64,000 bases of DNA from Otis tarda (Eukaryota > Chordata > Aves > Otidiformes > Otididae). Numbering within the stretch: position 1 is the stretch's first letter; the number at the start of each line of letters is the position of its first letter. This document shows positions 23,674 through 35,868 of the stretch, piece after piece. The position numbers and the translations under genes were made by a program. The notes beneath the pieces are model-generated. The model saw only the letters and a program-made list of their open reading frames with translations. It was not told where the DNA came from and ran no database searches. The stretch is taken from positions 130,461,053-130,525,052 of the forward strand of contig CM048552.1 in assembly GCA_026413225.1 (NCBI GenBank). The letters run 5' to 3'.

Positions 23674-26600
23674 AGTGAGAAAACACTCAGCATCTCGGAA
23701 AACTGCAGTATTAGACTTCATTTCCAAATAAAGGTGTGCCGTGTGTACGTGTATTTGTTGTACGTGTTTTGGAAGCACAGTGGTACAAGTTGAATTCTGC
23801 TAAAAAAAATTAACATTTCTCTACAGCACCCCAAACTGTAGCATTATCCCCTACCATAGAGAATATTGCATGGAGGAGTAGGCATTCCTTTGAGCATCGC
23901 TTAGAAAGAAAAGTTCTGTAAAAGAAAATACAAAGAAAAGGAAAACGTGTTCTGCCTCAATCTTCTTATAAGTAGCCAATAAACCAACTTTCAAAGAGAC
24001 TTCTGAGACTGGCTGACAAGAGGTCGCCTGTGGGCACAGTATCTGAACAAAGCTGGCTCCTGATTGTAGCAGGTATCCATTGGAAATAGGTACTTTGCTT
24101 CCTGCGCAGGCAAGAGAGAGGAGTGGAAAACCAGTGTGCTCATCCTTGGGAGTGCTGAGCTATGCAGGGTTTAGGAGGCTGGAGAAAGCTAGGGATAAGC
24201 TTGGTGTCTGGCGTATTTAGAGTATCTCTCAGAATCGCACCCTGCAACAGCTGCAGAGCACCGTTCCCACTCCAAGGGTAGCTGTGGGCTGGTAGAGGGT
24301 GGTCTGCCACCGCATAGCATGTCTAGCATCCCCAGTCCCCACAACCCTGGGGGTGAAAGGGGATGGGGTATGCTAGCTCAGTGTCATCTGGGGGGTTTTT
24401 GTATCCTCTTTTTCTTTAGTGTTTTGACATCAAAGGGACAAGTCAGGTCTCTTCCCTTGATCACTGAGGCCTATTAATGCCAGATACTTGGCAGGTTTGT
24501 AGATTGGTTGTGATGACTCTGCTCTAGCTGTACAATGAGAAAGTCTCTAAATCTCACCCAAGATGAGCCACGTATCTATAATGCAGAGATAAACACACAC
24601 GGTAGGATTTCTTTTCACCAAAGTGAAAGCCCTTCTCTCATTCATGTTATCTTCTAGCACCTTTTCTTACAAGTCTGTGGTTGCTGCAGCACTATGTTTG
24701 GTCTAACCAGTGAAGATAGACAGAGCTGAATCGATGCTACATGGTGCAACTTTGACATTTATGTTCCTCAGCACTCCCATCTCCCACTTAACAAATGCCA
24801 TATTGATTGAGGGCTTCAGATCAATTGTGATCAATAATGAGAACCAAAATTTTCTTGCTGTCATCCCATTCCTGACTGATGAGAGCCTGACAGAGCTGAG
24901 GCCTAAGCCTACATTTGCAACATGTATAAGGAAATGGTGCTAGCTTTTTGATTTTGTGAGACTAGTCTGTTTGCTATGACTTGTGCTAGAGGTTTAGAGT
25001 TCTTGAGGCATTTGCTTGTTTGCAGGACGGTCTGCAATTCTGTGTGGCACAGCTGAGAGAGGACGCTTGCTGGGAAAACTCCTAGTAAACACTGTCTTAC
25101 AGATGTTGCATCTGCTTACTTATGCCTTTCTGTTTGCAGTAGCTCAACGCAGGGTAAAGGCCCTTGACATGGATCAGCGAATAGCAGGTGGGCCTCTCTC
25201 AGCCAGTAGAGGTGAAACAAAAAAGGGCAATCTTCCCAGCTCCTGACTCCTATAGGAATCCAAATTCAGTAGGACTGGTTTACTTGGAGGCAATATAGCA
25301 TCTATGAGTTAGCCATAGCATCTTCCCTCTTTGAGGAAAAGCCTTTCCTAGCTCGTATTGTATACTCACCAAGGCTGTGCCACACTGAAGTGCTCTAAAC
25401 CACTGGACTATTGGACTAAAGCAGGCAGAGGCATCACTTACTCCACTTTCTGTGAAGGCGCTTTCTGTGGTGTGCTCTGAGGCAAGACGTGACAGCCCAT
25501 GGTTGACTATAGTACTCCAGACAAGGTAGACATCAATCCATCAAGACATTTGTGTGCCAACATTGACAGACAAATCCTGAGAGCACTTCACTACTAGATC
25601 CTCCTGGGTCTGGAGTTTGACCCCTGGGAGTGGGGACTTGGTGGACCTGAACTTTGGTCTTAGATGTTCATCTTGTTGTAAGCACTTGGCCCCATGATGA
25701 TCATAGTCCCTGAAGGAGCAATTTTCCACAGAATATCATGGCTGTGGGAGCTTTTCAGGCTGTGAGGGTGCATGTAATTTTTACAGAAGCACTCCAGTAC
25801 CAGTCTCTTTGCTCAGCTAAGGATTGTATTGTGTTTGTATAGCCAGCAACTTTAGTAGGGTCTAATGAAGTTGGAACCGCCTTTTAATTTTCTTCACTAG
25901 TCGGGCTTAGAGTTACGATAGTAATTTGGACCTGATTCTGAAAAGAATCTGAGGTCTTTGTGATCAGGCACATGATTTAATTCAGTTTAATTTAATTTTG
26001 ACACTGGCAAGATTCTCATTTAAAGTGCACATTTCCAAGTGTATAAATCTAAAGGAATGACACTGGCTTAGAACCTTTACCAGGCAGACTGTCATAACTA
26101 ACGTTTATTAGTTAAATTAATGTAACAACGTGCACTTTTAGTGATTGGGAAGGAATCTGCTCCTCAGATATAAACCACAAAGACCTGCAAATGGCTATTT
26201 AATTAAACTATTTTTTTTTCTTTCCAGATACTTTCTCTAAAATGTCTTTCTTTCCTCGGGTGAAGTGTTCTTAGAGGAGAATGTGAATTTAAAATGCTAA
26301 AATCAAGGAAAGGCCAAGTTATGGTATAATGAGTATATTAAAGCTTATTCAATACTCTGTTCTAAGTGAATTTCTATTTCCAGTATAAAATACAGAGGAA
26401 ATTGAATTAGTTTGAAAATGTTTCTATGGTAAAAGGTGAACACAAAAGTCTTCACTGGGAGCTGATGTATGTGCGTAGCAAGTGGGAAATGTGTTCTTGC
26501 AATCACTTTCTGAATTACCTGGAAGTTTTGTGAATTACTGTGTCATGTCAGAGCATCTTAGCTTTCATTTCATTTTTTGAAATCTTTCCATTTTGCTTCA

Positions 26601-27105
26601 CAGTGGTCTTCAAATGCGCTTTCTTTTTAACTAGTTAAGAGAGGCCCAGAAAATGCAGGAAAGCTGGGATATATCTGGAGCTCATGCATCTTCGGTCACT
26701 GGAGCACAGTGGACAGCTTTTGGTCTGTGTCACTTTAAATCCTGATGTATAACAACAGGAGCTCTATACTTCCATGCCATGATCTTGTTTGAAGAGCAGT
26801 GTCTGGAGCTAACCACAGTACTATTTGATGATTAATGAAAAAATGCTTTTGCCAGAGAAATATCAGAGTGGATACATCTACTGTAGACTTTTAGTGCTCT
26901 GGGTTATTAATAGACAACTAGCAGCAAGTATTTAACACGTTTAATAAAGGCTGCCATAGACCCTTTTCCATGTCATCAAAACAACAAAAAATGGTTATTT
27001 ACATAAAAGATTGGAAGATCCGCTTTGGACAAGAAACAGAAATTTGTAACCACAAATAAATATGCAGTGTGTCCATTGTAGGCTTTACAAATGTGCTAAG
27101 TACAT

Positions 27106-27128
27106 TGAGTTAATTGGTAATTAACTCA
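27106..27128. repeat. Perfect 10-bp inverted repeat, 3-base loop
   Basis: TGAGTTAATT at 27106-27115 and its exact complement AATTAACTCA at 27119-27128 surround GGT. About one such 10-bp pair is expected by chance in 64 kb, so it is recorded as structure only. Confidence 0.8.
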
Positions 27129-29747
27129 GGGTAAAGTCTACAGATAGTCTAAACATATTGATTGCCAACTCTTCCTTTTCCTGGAACAGAATCACTGTGC
27201 AATGCTGAGCTGAATTAAAATAAAAGATCACTACAGAATATAATTTCTGCTGCAGACGGAAGACATTTTTAAGGTGTGGCATGCTACTGGAATAGGGCAG
27301 TAGTCATCAACCAGTGTTTACATGCATGCAGAACATTTTGTGCTCTAGAAATCACAAAGATCTATAGGAAATACACGTAATTAAAGAAGATAGGGTCACT
27401 GTAAAACTGTGATTTTATTATAATTATAAATGGTCATGACTAGAATAGATATTCCACATCTCTTAAAGGATTGATTTTCAGAAAGAAAAAGAAACAAACT
27501 GGCTACAGGAGCACACACACTTTGAACATTGGAGCTTCAAGCTGGGGCATGAGAAAGTGCGAAGAGGGAACAATGCATGCTCTGGGGAACCCCAAATGCA
27601 CACAGATGCATGTTCTGGGATCCTACAAATGCCAGAGGATGCATAAAGGGGTGCTGCAAGAAGTCATACATTATTCTGTGTGTTGTTCAGGAAGAGTGGG
27701 TATCTGGCATTTTCCTTCTAAGTGGACTTGGAAATATTTGTGGCACAGCTCAATACAAAGTAGGCTGATGAAAATTATAGTTTATTTAATTAATTGTATA
27801 TGAAAGTGATTGTATCCTTCATTGCATTCGCATTGAATCATATACAAGTCTAATCCAATTCAGTCACAAAAGGTGAGACTCGCCTCACTTAATTTTATGT
27901 GTCCACAAAGCAGAAGTCTACATCTGAACTGGTTGTCTGGCCTCCTTTATGACTGTGGAGACAACAGAGAGTCTGGAGATGCTTCTAGAGAATGATTCAT
28001 CTGCTCTATTTGAGACATCTATCTGAGGAGGAGAGGAATTATGCCCCAGGAGCACCTATTTCTCCTTGACTATAAAGAGAGTTAGGCAACTAGCTCAGAT
28101 AAAGATGTCTGTGCTATAATTGTCTAAGATCAAGCAAAACGAATCCCATGTGAGGTGACACAAATTAACGCTGCATGCACCCTTGCCATGGCACACTTCC
28201 AAAAGCCTTTCACTCTGCAGCTCCAGCACATATACTTGCATAGTCAGCTGGGACTCCCCTTCCCATAGCACCAGTGGCAAGGTTTCCTCACTTTCAGCTG
28301 CAGGTTTGAAATGCAAACTGGCAGGACCACCCATGACCATAAGGTTGCTGGTGTAAGGAGGTCCAGCCCACTCCTGAAGGTCCCAGGAACCCTTCCAACC
28401 TGCAGTTGAAAGAGGAAGGGCCTTCCTGCACCTCTTCAGGTAGTGGTTAAACCGCTGTGGATACTGCAAATTGCTTTTGGGTTGCCACAATGTTAAGAGC
28501 TATCTGCTGGCCCAAATGGTCCCATCCTGAGTAGCTGTGGCCATTCTCAAACAGCATCTGCAAAGTGTTTTGACAGAGCAGGCTTTTGGAAAGGTCTGTG
28601 GGCAACAGCAAATAAAATAACAAGTAAAACAGAATGGCTGCCTGACTTTTAAAAGCATCCTGCTAAGGCATATGAAATACTGTCTCTTGCACAGCCTTGC
28701 TCCTCTGAGAGATCCAAAAAGGAGTTCATTTTCCTACTTGGTGTGTACTTTTGCTGCTTGAGATATTTCTTTCTGCTTCTCATTAATGGTCTTTTCAGTC
28801 CCACTGGGAGAGTGCTAGGTAAAGTGACCAAGAAAAGCTTTCTTGATGCTCTTCCCAACTTCATGAAATATTAATGCTTATTGTATTTGAGCCTTTTGTT
28901 TATTTAATATTTGCCCAGGGACAGTATAAGCTGTCCATATTGCTTTCCATCAGAATTACCACTGCAGGAAAAGGGATCACTGTAACTTGATATCTTCCTT
29001 ATTAATATTTTTAATACAACAACAAGACAAACACAAATAATCCAGTCTTGCTATATATCATTCTTGTTTATATGTGCATTGAAGATGAAAGGGGTGAATA
29101 TTGTTCAATACAGGTTTGCTTTTTGTGGCCACTGGAAGCTGTGGACAATATTTTTTAAAGATAAATCCTGAAGTTAAGTGCCTACAATGAAAGGGCTGAA
29201 ATAGCTTTCTGATTACATGGTCCTTCCTCCATGTGAAAGAGCAAGTGGGAGAATACTCCACAGTGTCCTGACTCCTCTATATGCATTATCACAGACAGTG
29301 TGATGATCTGGGAATTAGTTTGGCATTGAGTTCTGTGAAAAGCCCCCAGCAGAAACACCAGGGTTTCAGCTCCAGCTCTGGTTTCCATTTCTTGATGAGG
29401 ATGGAAGATGTCAAGAAAGTCAGACTTCTGGAAATGTTGGAGTCCTGGAAAAGTTGATGCCTGCACTTTTCCCTGCGTACACTGATACTAACTATGAGTG
29501 TGCCCCAAGTATATGTTGGATTGGTCTACGCAGGCCAGGAAAAAGCCTGGTCCCTTCTTCCATGAGTGGGGAGCACCTTTAGAAAATGCAAGGCCAAGGA
29601 TAAGATGGTGTCATGGATACTTGTCCCTCCATCAAATGTCTCTTGTAGGCGAAGATGGGAACAGAGGTGGATGAGAGCAATCGGTGGCAATTAAGTAGCC
29701 TGATTTTTCAGAAATCATGGGCAATTTTTGGAGTCATTGGAAAGAAT

Positions 29748-29776
29748 GCTTTTCAGTACTATCAGTACTGAAAAGC
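29748..29776. repeat. Perfect 13-bp hairpin, 3-base loop
   Basis: GCTTTTCAGTACT at 29748-29760 is followed by ATC and then the exact reverse complement at 29764-29776. A perfect 13-bp stem with so short a loop is unlikely by chance in a window this size. No transposon ends or target duplication are visible around it. Confidence 0.85.
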
Positions 29777-30929
29777 CAGTTCAACTTATCTGGAAGTCAA
29801 CATTACAGTTAGATGCCTACTTTTAGTGGATATAATGTTTTGTACTACCTTCTTTTGTTCCAGTGTTATGCACATCCCAACCTATGGCACCTGGAAAAAG
29901 GTCTGTCATAGAAGAAATTTTTTGAATGAATTTTGAATGAATGCAATGGCTGAGATTTCCGAATCTGGTCACTTCTTACCCCTAATCATGCTTCTGGGCA
30001 ACAGCTTTTATTCTATATACGTAACTTTGAAGCCTACCATGCTTCGGATGTTGTAATACTGATGTTATTATTAGTAATGACAACAACAATAATGAAGTAA
30101 TACTGTCTGAGCTAAGTATGTCACTGCGAGTGAGGCTTTTTATTATTTTTATGATGTAAATTCATACTTAGTCCTCAGCTATTTTCCTCAAATATATGCT
30201 GAGCTTGAATATGAGGGCCACCAAACTTGCACAGTTTCTCCAGCTGCCTTAGCAAAAATATTACCTGTGGGAGCCAATGAAACATTTATTACATGTTACT
30301 CCTACTGTGCCCACAATGACATTTCTCCAAATGTGGCTGTGCAGAGATTAAAGATATACTTATTAGTTTAGTTTGTCACGGTGTTATTATAAATTAGATT
30401 ATCTTGTTCTATATGAAGTATGATAGAGTCTGGTAAGTATTTAATTCTTGAAAAGGTACTGCATAATATATATTTGCATTTTAATTGCTGACTGGGGCTG
30501 GGACTGTCTTTCTTGTCTGTGTCCCTATAGCATATTGTGAATTGCCTGGCATCCGCAGGCTTAGCTTTCCTGTCAAGAGAAGCAACAGTGATTTTTGGTG
30601 TGTCTGCTCTCTGTAATAGTAATTTAAAAAAAAATCCTGCTATAAAAGTATGCTGAACATTTTCAATGTGGTAAATTGTATGTTTTTAAAGGGTGATTCG
30701 TATTCTTAAACAAACAAAGGAAGCAAAAAGTAAATGCTAAGATTGTGTGAAGTTCATGGGAAGGAACATCCACTGTATGCAGGGCTGTAATTAGGAAGGA
30801 GCGGTAAGAAGGCCAAAATCTTCCCAAGAACCTCAGAATTAGGAGTCTGTGAAGGAGGCAGCAGTTTCAACAGTCTAGCAGTAGCAATTGGCTGGAAAAA
30901 GTGAAAAAGCATCAGTGGAGGGAAAAATA

Positions 30930-31720
30930 AAATTATTTATTCAGTAGTACTCTTTGCTGCTTACACGGTTAAAGGATAGCTGGCTAACCACAGAGCTGGC
31001 TGGAAAAATAAAAAAAAAGTTATTAAATTGCATAAATTACAAAGTGAAAGAAGCAAATGCATTCCATCCAATGTGCCCGTCAGATGACACTGACTGTTTT
31101 GAAAAAGAACAGTTGGGGATAATAAGGAAATTGCAGTAAAATGAAACAAATACTTGCATTTATCTTCATCGCACAGGATAAGAGGGAAATACCTGCTCTA
31201 GAGCTTCTTTTTTTTTTGTACATAACAAAGATGAGGAACAATTTAAAAATACAATTGATCACTAGGGCCAGATGGTATTCATCCAGAGTTTTGAAAGAAT
31301 TTAAGAGTGGTTCATCTGTCAGCAAAAGTACATGAACTATCATTAAAGCCAGCTACCAAAAAGGAGGACTGGAATGTTGCCAAAGTCACAGTTCCCTTAT
31401 TAAAAAGAAAAAAAAAAGCAACTTTACTTTACCTCATTACTAGTTAAATTAGTAAGGAAAATAATTAGGAACGTGTACGATGCTTAAATGAACACCACAG
31501 GCAAAATCTGTCTTCTTCCAAATTACTTAGGGGAATTGACGACGTGGTAGGTAAGGGCGAGGTGGCACACATGGACTTTGGAGTAGCCACTGATAAAATG
31601 CTGCACTGTGAGGTGAGAGGCCAAGTCTGTTATAATGTAAAAACTAATTACGGTAAAGTAAATAGGCAGAGTAGGAACAATCCTCAGGTCTGCAACTGAA
31701 AGGCATCGGACCGAGTCAGC
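30930..31720 (+). mobile_element. Ancient CR1 LINE relic, reverse transcriptase region
   Basis: The plus strand keeps traces of an old amniote CR1 ORF2: 'AGGGCCAGATGGTATTCATC' (31264-31283, the GPDGIHP region), GTTTTGAAAGAATTTAAG, then GAGGACTGGAATGTTGCC (the DDWK..AN region, about 31363) with TTATTAAAAAG, and further on the region that encodes the fingers and the LDF..AFD block (about 31550-31610). Many stops and indels break the frame, so no coding capacity is left. It belongs to a much older CR1 group than the copies at 14755-17718. Confidence 0.6.
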
Positions 31721-32028
31721 TCCAACCTGACTGAGTAGCCTGCCTCAACTGAAAACTGGGGGGGCTAAACAGTTAGCATGTCCACTGTGTTCCTGTTAAT
31801 GAAAAGGTACCTACATGCCTTCAGGATTTTTAAATAATTTTCATCGTCCACCTGAAAATTTACCTCTGAAAAGTAAAAATCAGGGGGAAATACATGTCTC
31901 TGAACACATATTGGATTTTGGGCTGCAGTTTAGATTTTTGATTGGAAATATTCACGCAGCCTCAGGTCTTTTGCACAGCAGGAGATGTTGCTTGCCAAAA
32001 TTTGCCTCCTCTTCTCCCCTTGCTTTAG

Positions 32029-32102
32029 TCTCCCTGCAAAGCTTTTGATGCAGAGTGCGTGGAGGAAATCAGGGGCTCCTTCTCTTGAATGCTGCCTCTC
32101 AG
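32029..32102 (+). other. Candidate 74-bp exon with strong splice-like borders
   Basis: A long pyrimidine tract (CCTCCTCTTCTCCCCTTGCTTTAG, ending at 32028) precedes it and CAG|GTAAGC follows. These are the best-looking borders in the window. Only one frame is open (24 codons, entering in phase 2 and leaving in phase 1), so it does not fit in frame between the phase-1 candidates. It could be a non-coding RNA exon, an alternative exon or a pseudo-exon. Confidence 0.25.
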
Positions 32103-33205
32103 GTAAGCTACACTTTCTCTGATGCTTTTCCAGTTCCCTAGGAGCTCGCCTGCAAGTGATAGACCTGTGCCTCCTCTTCCTGTTGGAGCCAATCCTGAGA
32201 TTCAGCCTATTTTTGACTGAGGCTTTGGCTGTACTTGCTAGACACCAGTTGTTTTTTCCTGTACGCTGAGCAGGCTTGGTACTTGCCTACATTTCTGTAG
32301 GGAATCTGCAGAGAGCGAAACCCATCAGCGACAGAGAAGCAGCCTCATTATGTACCAGCCAGAAATATCCACTGAATTCCTTCCTCGGGGCTATTGTGAC
32401 AATTCTTTAAGTATTTATTTTCAGTTCTGACACCACAGCTTTTCAGCCCTTGAACTATGCCATAAAGGTTAGGACAAAAGAGTTGCCTCATGTTTTGCCT
32501 GCTCTGTTTTGTTCCCCCAGCATCTTCGCTTTGGTGGGACATAGGAGATTCTGTGGCAGTGCCGCATTCACAAATAACTCCTTGGATACTTTCCATTTTC
32601 TGGACAACTGCTCCCTCAGCAGTAAAAGAGGGAGGAGAAGTTGCAAAGCATCTCACTTCCATTTAAAGCTCCTCTGACACATATCAGTAGAGCTCTGTGT
32701 TTGGATTCACTGTCCATGCTCCGAGGGATGGGGGAGAGCACAGATGGCAGCGAGGTGGAGGTCTCTGGCAGAGTCTGTACGGGCTGTCTCGGCATGGTCT
32801 GCGGTGCGTGTCTTCCAGATGGTTTGGTCCTCCATGTGCTCTTCTAGACCAGCTTGCCCTGTGCCTCTGGTCTTACATGCAACTATCTCTCTGCCTACAC
32901 ATGCCAAGGAGCAAGGGCCTGGCTTATTGAAGGAGGGTAGTCAGAGGCATGGTGAGATGCTGTGTTGCCTCAGGGCTGTCCTCTGCTGATGTCCCCAGGC
33001 TCCTGCTGACCTCTGCTGCTGTGTCCCTTTCCATGGGCAGCCACAGCAGAGGATGACCACATCTAGCACCCCTCTTCACGCTCATCTCCAACGAGATACC
33101 TGAGGCCAGAGCCGCTTTTGCTTGATCCGAGCCATGGCTCTGGAGGATGTTGCTTACTTGGGTTGCCATCACTTTTTCAAGGACAAGGGAACAGACTGGC
33201 ATAGC

Positions 33206-33249
33206 TCTATGCAGAGTGCAGACCAGGGTGATGCTCCACTCTGCATAGA
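33206..33249. repeat. Perfect 13-bp inverted repeat, 18-base loop
   Basis: TCTATGCAGAGTG at 33206-33218 is matched by its exact complement at 33237-33249. The stem is too short for a typical microRNA precursor. No flanking duplication was seen. Confidence 0.85.
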
Positions 33250-35820
33250 ACTTGTTGAGCAAGTGAAACAGTGCACAGGCTTCCTCAAAATGTTTTGATT
33301 ACGGACTGCCTTTTAGGGGTGCAGAACAGTAAACAGGCCAGAATCCTTTTGCTGGTTATTGTATATGTTTCTCTACCAGGCTATGAAAATTAGTGCCTAC
33401 AAACCATGATTATTGTTGTTTGAGCATTCTGGAAATTTTGCTGTTGCAGGGACAGGCCTCTGTATGCATTTGAGCCTGACTGTTTGTCCATGTCCTAATT
33501 ACACGTTCTAATTATAAGTAATTCCAGGCTCAGGCATAAGCTGTTTTTCTGCTGTAGATGTTCCAACAAGATTCAGACATATTGTGAACATGTTTTAGCA
33601 GTTTAATTGTAGGTCTGGAAAGTAAAGAGTCATGAGCTTTATTCTTAGTCCTGGCACGTCCCTTGCACCCCCCTCACCCGGCTGTAGCTGTGCAAAGGCG
33701 GGGGTCCAACCCAAGCTTGTCACCAAGGCTCCCTCCACAGCCCGGGAAGAGAGGTGGGTGCCCTCTGCACTGCAGGTCAAAGGAGTCTGGATGCCTGGCT
33801 CAGACAAGGTGCTGAGCTTTTAGGTAGGCAGACTGAGTGGGATTTATGTCCCCCTTGCACCCATGGGTCTGGAGCAATACTGCTGTGCCTGACTTGTGCA
33901 TCACTGCTGCCTACCTGCTTGTGCGTTTTGGTGGTGCTTCCTGATGTGTCTCAGCTGAGATCTGCTCCCTAGGCAATGGACTTAAAGTCTCCTTGACACT
34001 AATGGCTTCTCACGTAGCCCCTGAGGATACCCCACAGCACTCTCGACTCTGTCCTATGGATAGTTTTCTGAACTCAAAAGAGGTATTTCCAAAAAGAGGA
34101 AGAGCCTTTAAATTACTCTCACTGCTGATGTGCTTCACTAAATGTAAAAATGGCATGACAGAATATTTATTCTGAGCAAGAAATATGGAAAAAATGTTTT
34201 CTGGTTTTATCAGTGGGAGTCTGTAGTGGAGTCTCCTGCGCTCCTGCGCTCTGCATTGCTAGCGACTGGCGCACAGCGCTGTAGTCCCAAAAGGATCTTC
34301 CTTCTTCCTCAGTTCAAATTTTTGAAGTTCATTTTCATATACTTTCAAAATACATTTGTGTCATGGTACGGCTGACATCTTGCATTAACAGCAAGGTGTT
34401 CTTTTTGTTTCATTTTGGATTTTGGAGAGCTTAGTTTTGCTTTCTTACTGCTTTGTCACAAGTCATCGTAGCAAACCTGCTGCTACCAAAATCATGGATG
34501 GCATAGGCACAGGAGCTGCTTTTGTTGTGTTTGTTTATCAAGCCCCCAAAAATCCTTGTTAATCTCTACAAGATCACAGCTCCTGTGGTACTTATGAGCT
34601 TTTCTACCAACATGCCCTACAAAAGGCTCTGAGACGTATAAATTATGCAGACTGCTATGATCGTGTAGCTGAAATAAAAGGCAACAATTTCTGAAAAAAA
34701 GCTGCACAAAACTGCACTGTGCCAGTTTCGCAACAGCATAGTAAGACTTAGCGGTAATTAATTAATATTTCATGCATGGCTTTCCAAACCTTGATGAAAC
34801 ATTTCATACTGAACTGAAGGACACAAGTTCATTGCACGACACTCTCCTGCCGTCCAGAAACACATTGGGCACACCGCAGTGTGAACTCCTCCGTTAAAGT
34901 TTGGTCTTCTAAGTCTGTGGTACTTTTTCTTTCTGTCTTCATAAGATCAGTAAATGTTTTGCTGCAGAAGAGAGGGCAACGCAGCTGTATGGAGGTTACG
35001 CACTGAATCCAAATGGGAAGGGAGAGATATAGAGTATATATAATGCATTGTGTACGCAGAAAGTAATAAAGTACGTAGTCGTTGTGGGCAAAGAGACAAT
35101 TCCAGCTCTTACTGGGCAGACATTAAGTGCTGAACACCTGCCTATTGCATCTATAAATAAAATCTCTGCGGTTTTTCTTTTCAGCCTGAGCAGCCTGAGC
35201 ATGTGTTTTCTGGAGCAGCTGTCTGTTCAGGGAAAAGAGCAGAGAGTCACCCTGCAGTGGTAACTGTTTAATTTACATCAGTAACGACAGCTCTAGCTCG
35301 GGCTGTCCTCTTCGCCAGCTCCCAGCGTGGCGGCAAGGGAATTCAGCTGCTAAAGCTGGAGGGAGGAGATTCCTCCTTTGCTTCTTGCGATGTCCTGCCG
35401 TGCTGAGGAGAGGGTGCTGGTGCTGGCTGCAACTCGTTGCTCCTTGCTGTGTGCTCCTGCTCCCTGGAGCAGTTCATCCTAGCTGAGAAGAGGTGTTTCC
35501 TGGGTCTCTGACCCAAGGAGTTCCCCATAGCCATGTGGTCAGAGTCCCTAGGCATCCAACCTGACAGGTGAGGGGAGCCTGAAGCACGTTTTTTCTTTGT
35601 ATAAATAGCTCTTTGCTATTTTACTTTACAGCTCTGTGTCTCCAAATCCAGCATGAAGTTCTTCTTTCCCCCCCTACCTTGACAGTGCAATGCTGGAAAA
35701 TCTCTGTGGCTAGCAAGGAGAACAATTTAATTTCCTTGTCTTTCTTTTCATCAGACACCTATGGGAGGGCACTAAGGAAATCTCAGTTTCTAAATTAGTC
35801 TTGTTCATTTGGGACAGTAC

Positions 35821-35868
35821 ATATACCTATATCTATACCAATACCGATACCCATACCTATACCAATAC
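35821..35868 (+). repeat. Degenerate hexanucleotide array, unit CNATAC
   Basis: Eight consecutive hexamers share the frame CNATAC, with the second base cycling through T, A, G and C (for example CTATAC, CAATAC, CGATAC, CCATAC). It begins ATATAC and CTATAT and decays into CTGAGT. Confidence 0.85.

Larger units (their letters stand above)
23674..30929. other. Non-coding unique sequence
   Basis: No host gene is recognised. The longest open frame is 131 codons (28095-28490, minus strand) without recognisable domains. The interval 26090-26220 is AT-rich with TTAGTTAAATTAATG and TATTTAATTAAAC words and may be a conserved element. Two inverted repeats are listed separately (27106-27128 and 29748-29776). 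Confidence 0.5.
31721..35820. other. Non-coding sequence with GC-richer blocks
   Basis: The intervals 32690-33260 and 35280-35560 are GC-richer and carry overlapping short open frames on both strands, up to 112 codons, none recognisable. Overlap on both strands argues for composition rather than coding. A candidate exon (32029-32102) and a hairpin (33206-33249) are listed separately. Confidence 0.45.

Noticed and set aside
29748-29776. microRNA precursor
   Set aside because: The stem is only 13 bp with a 3-base loop, too short for a typical precursor.
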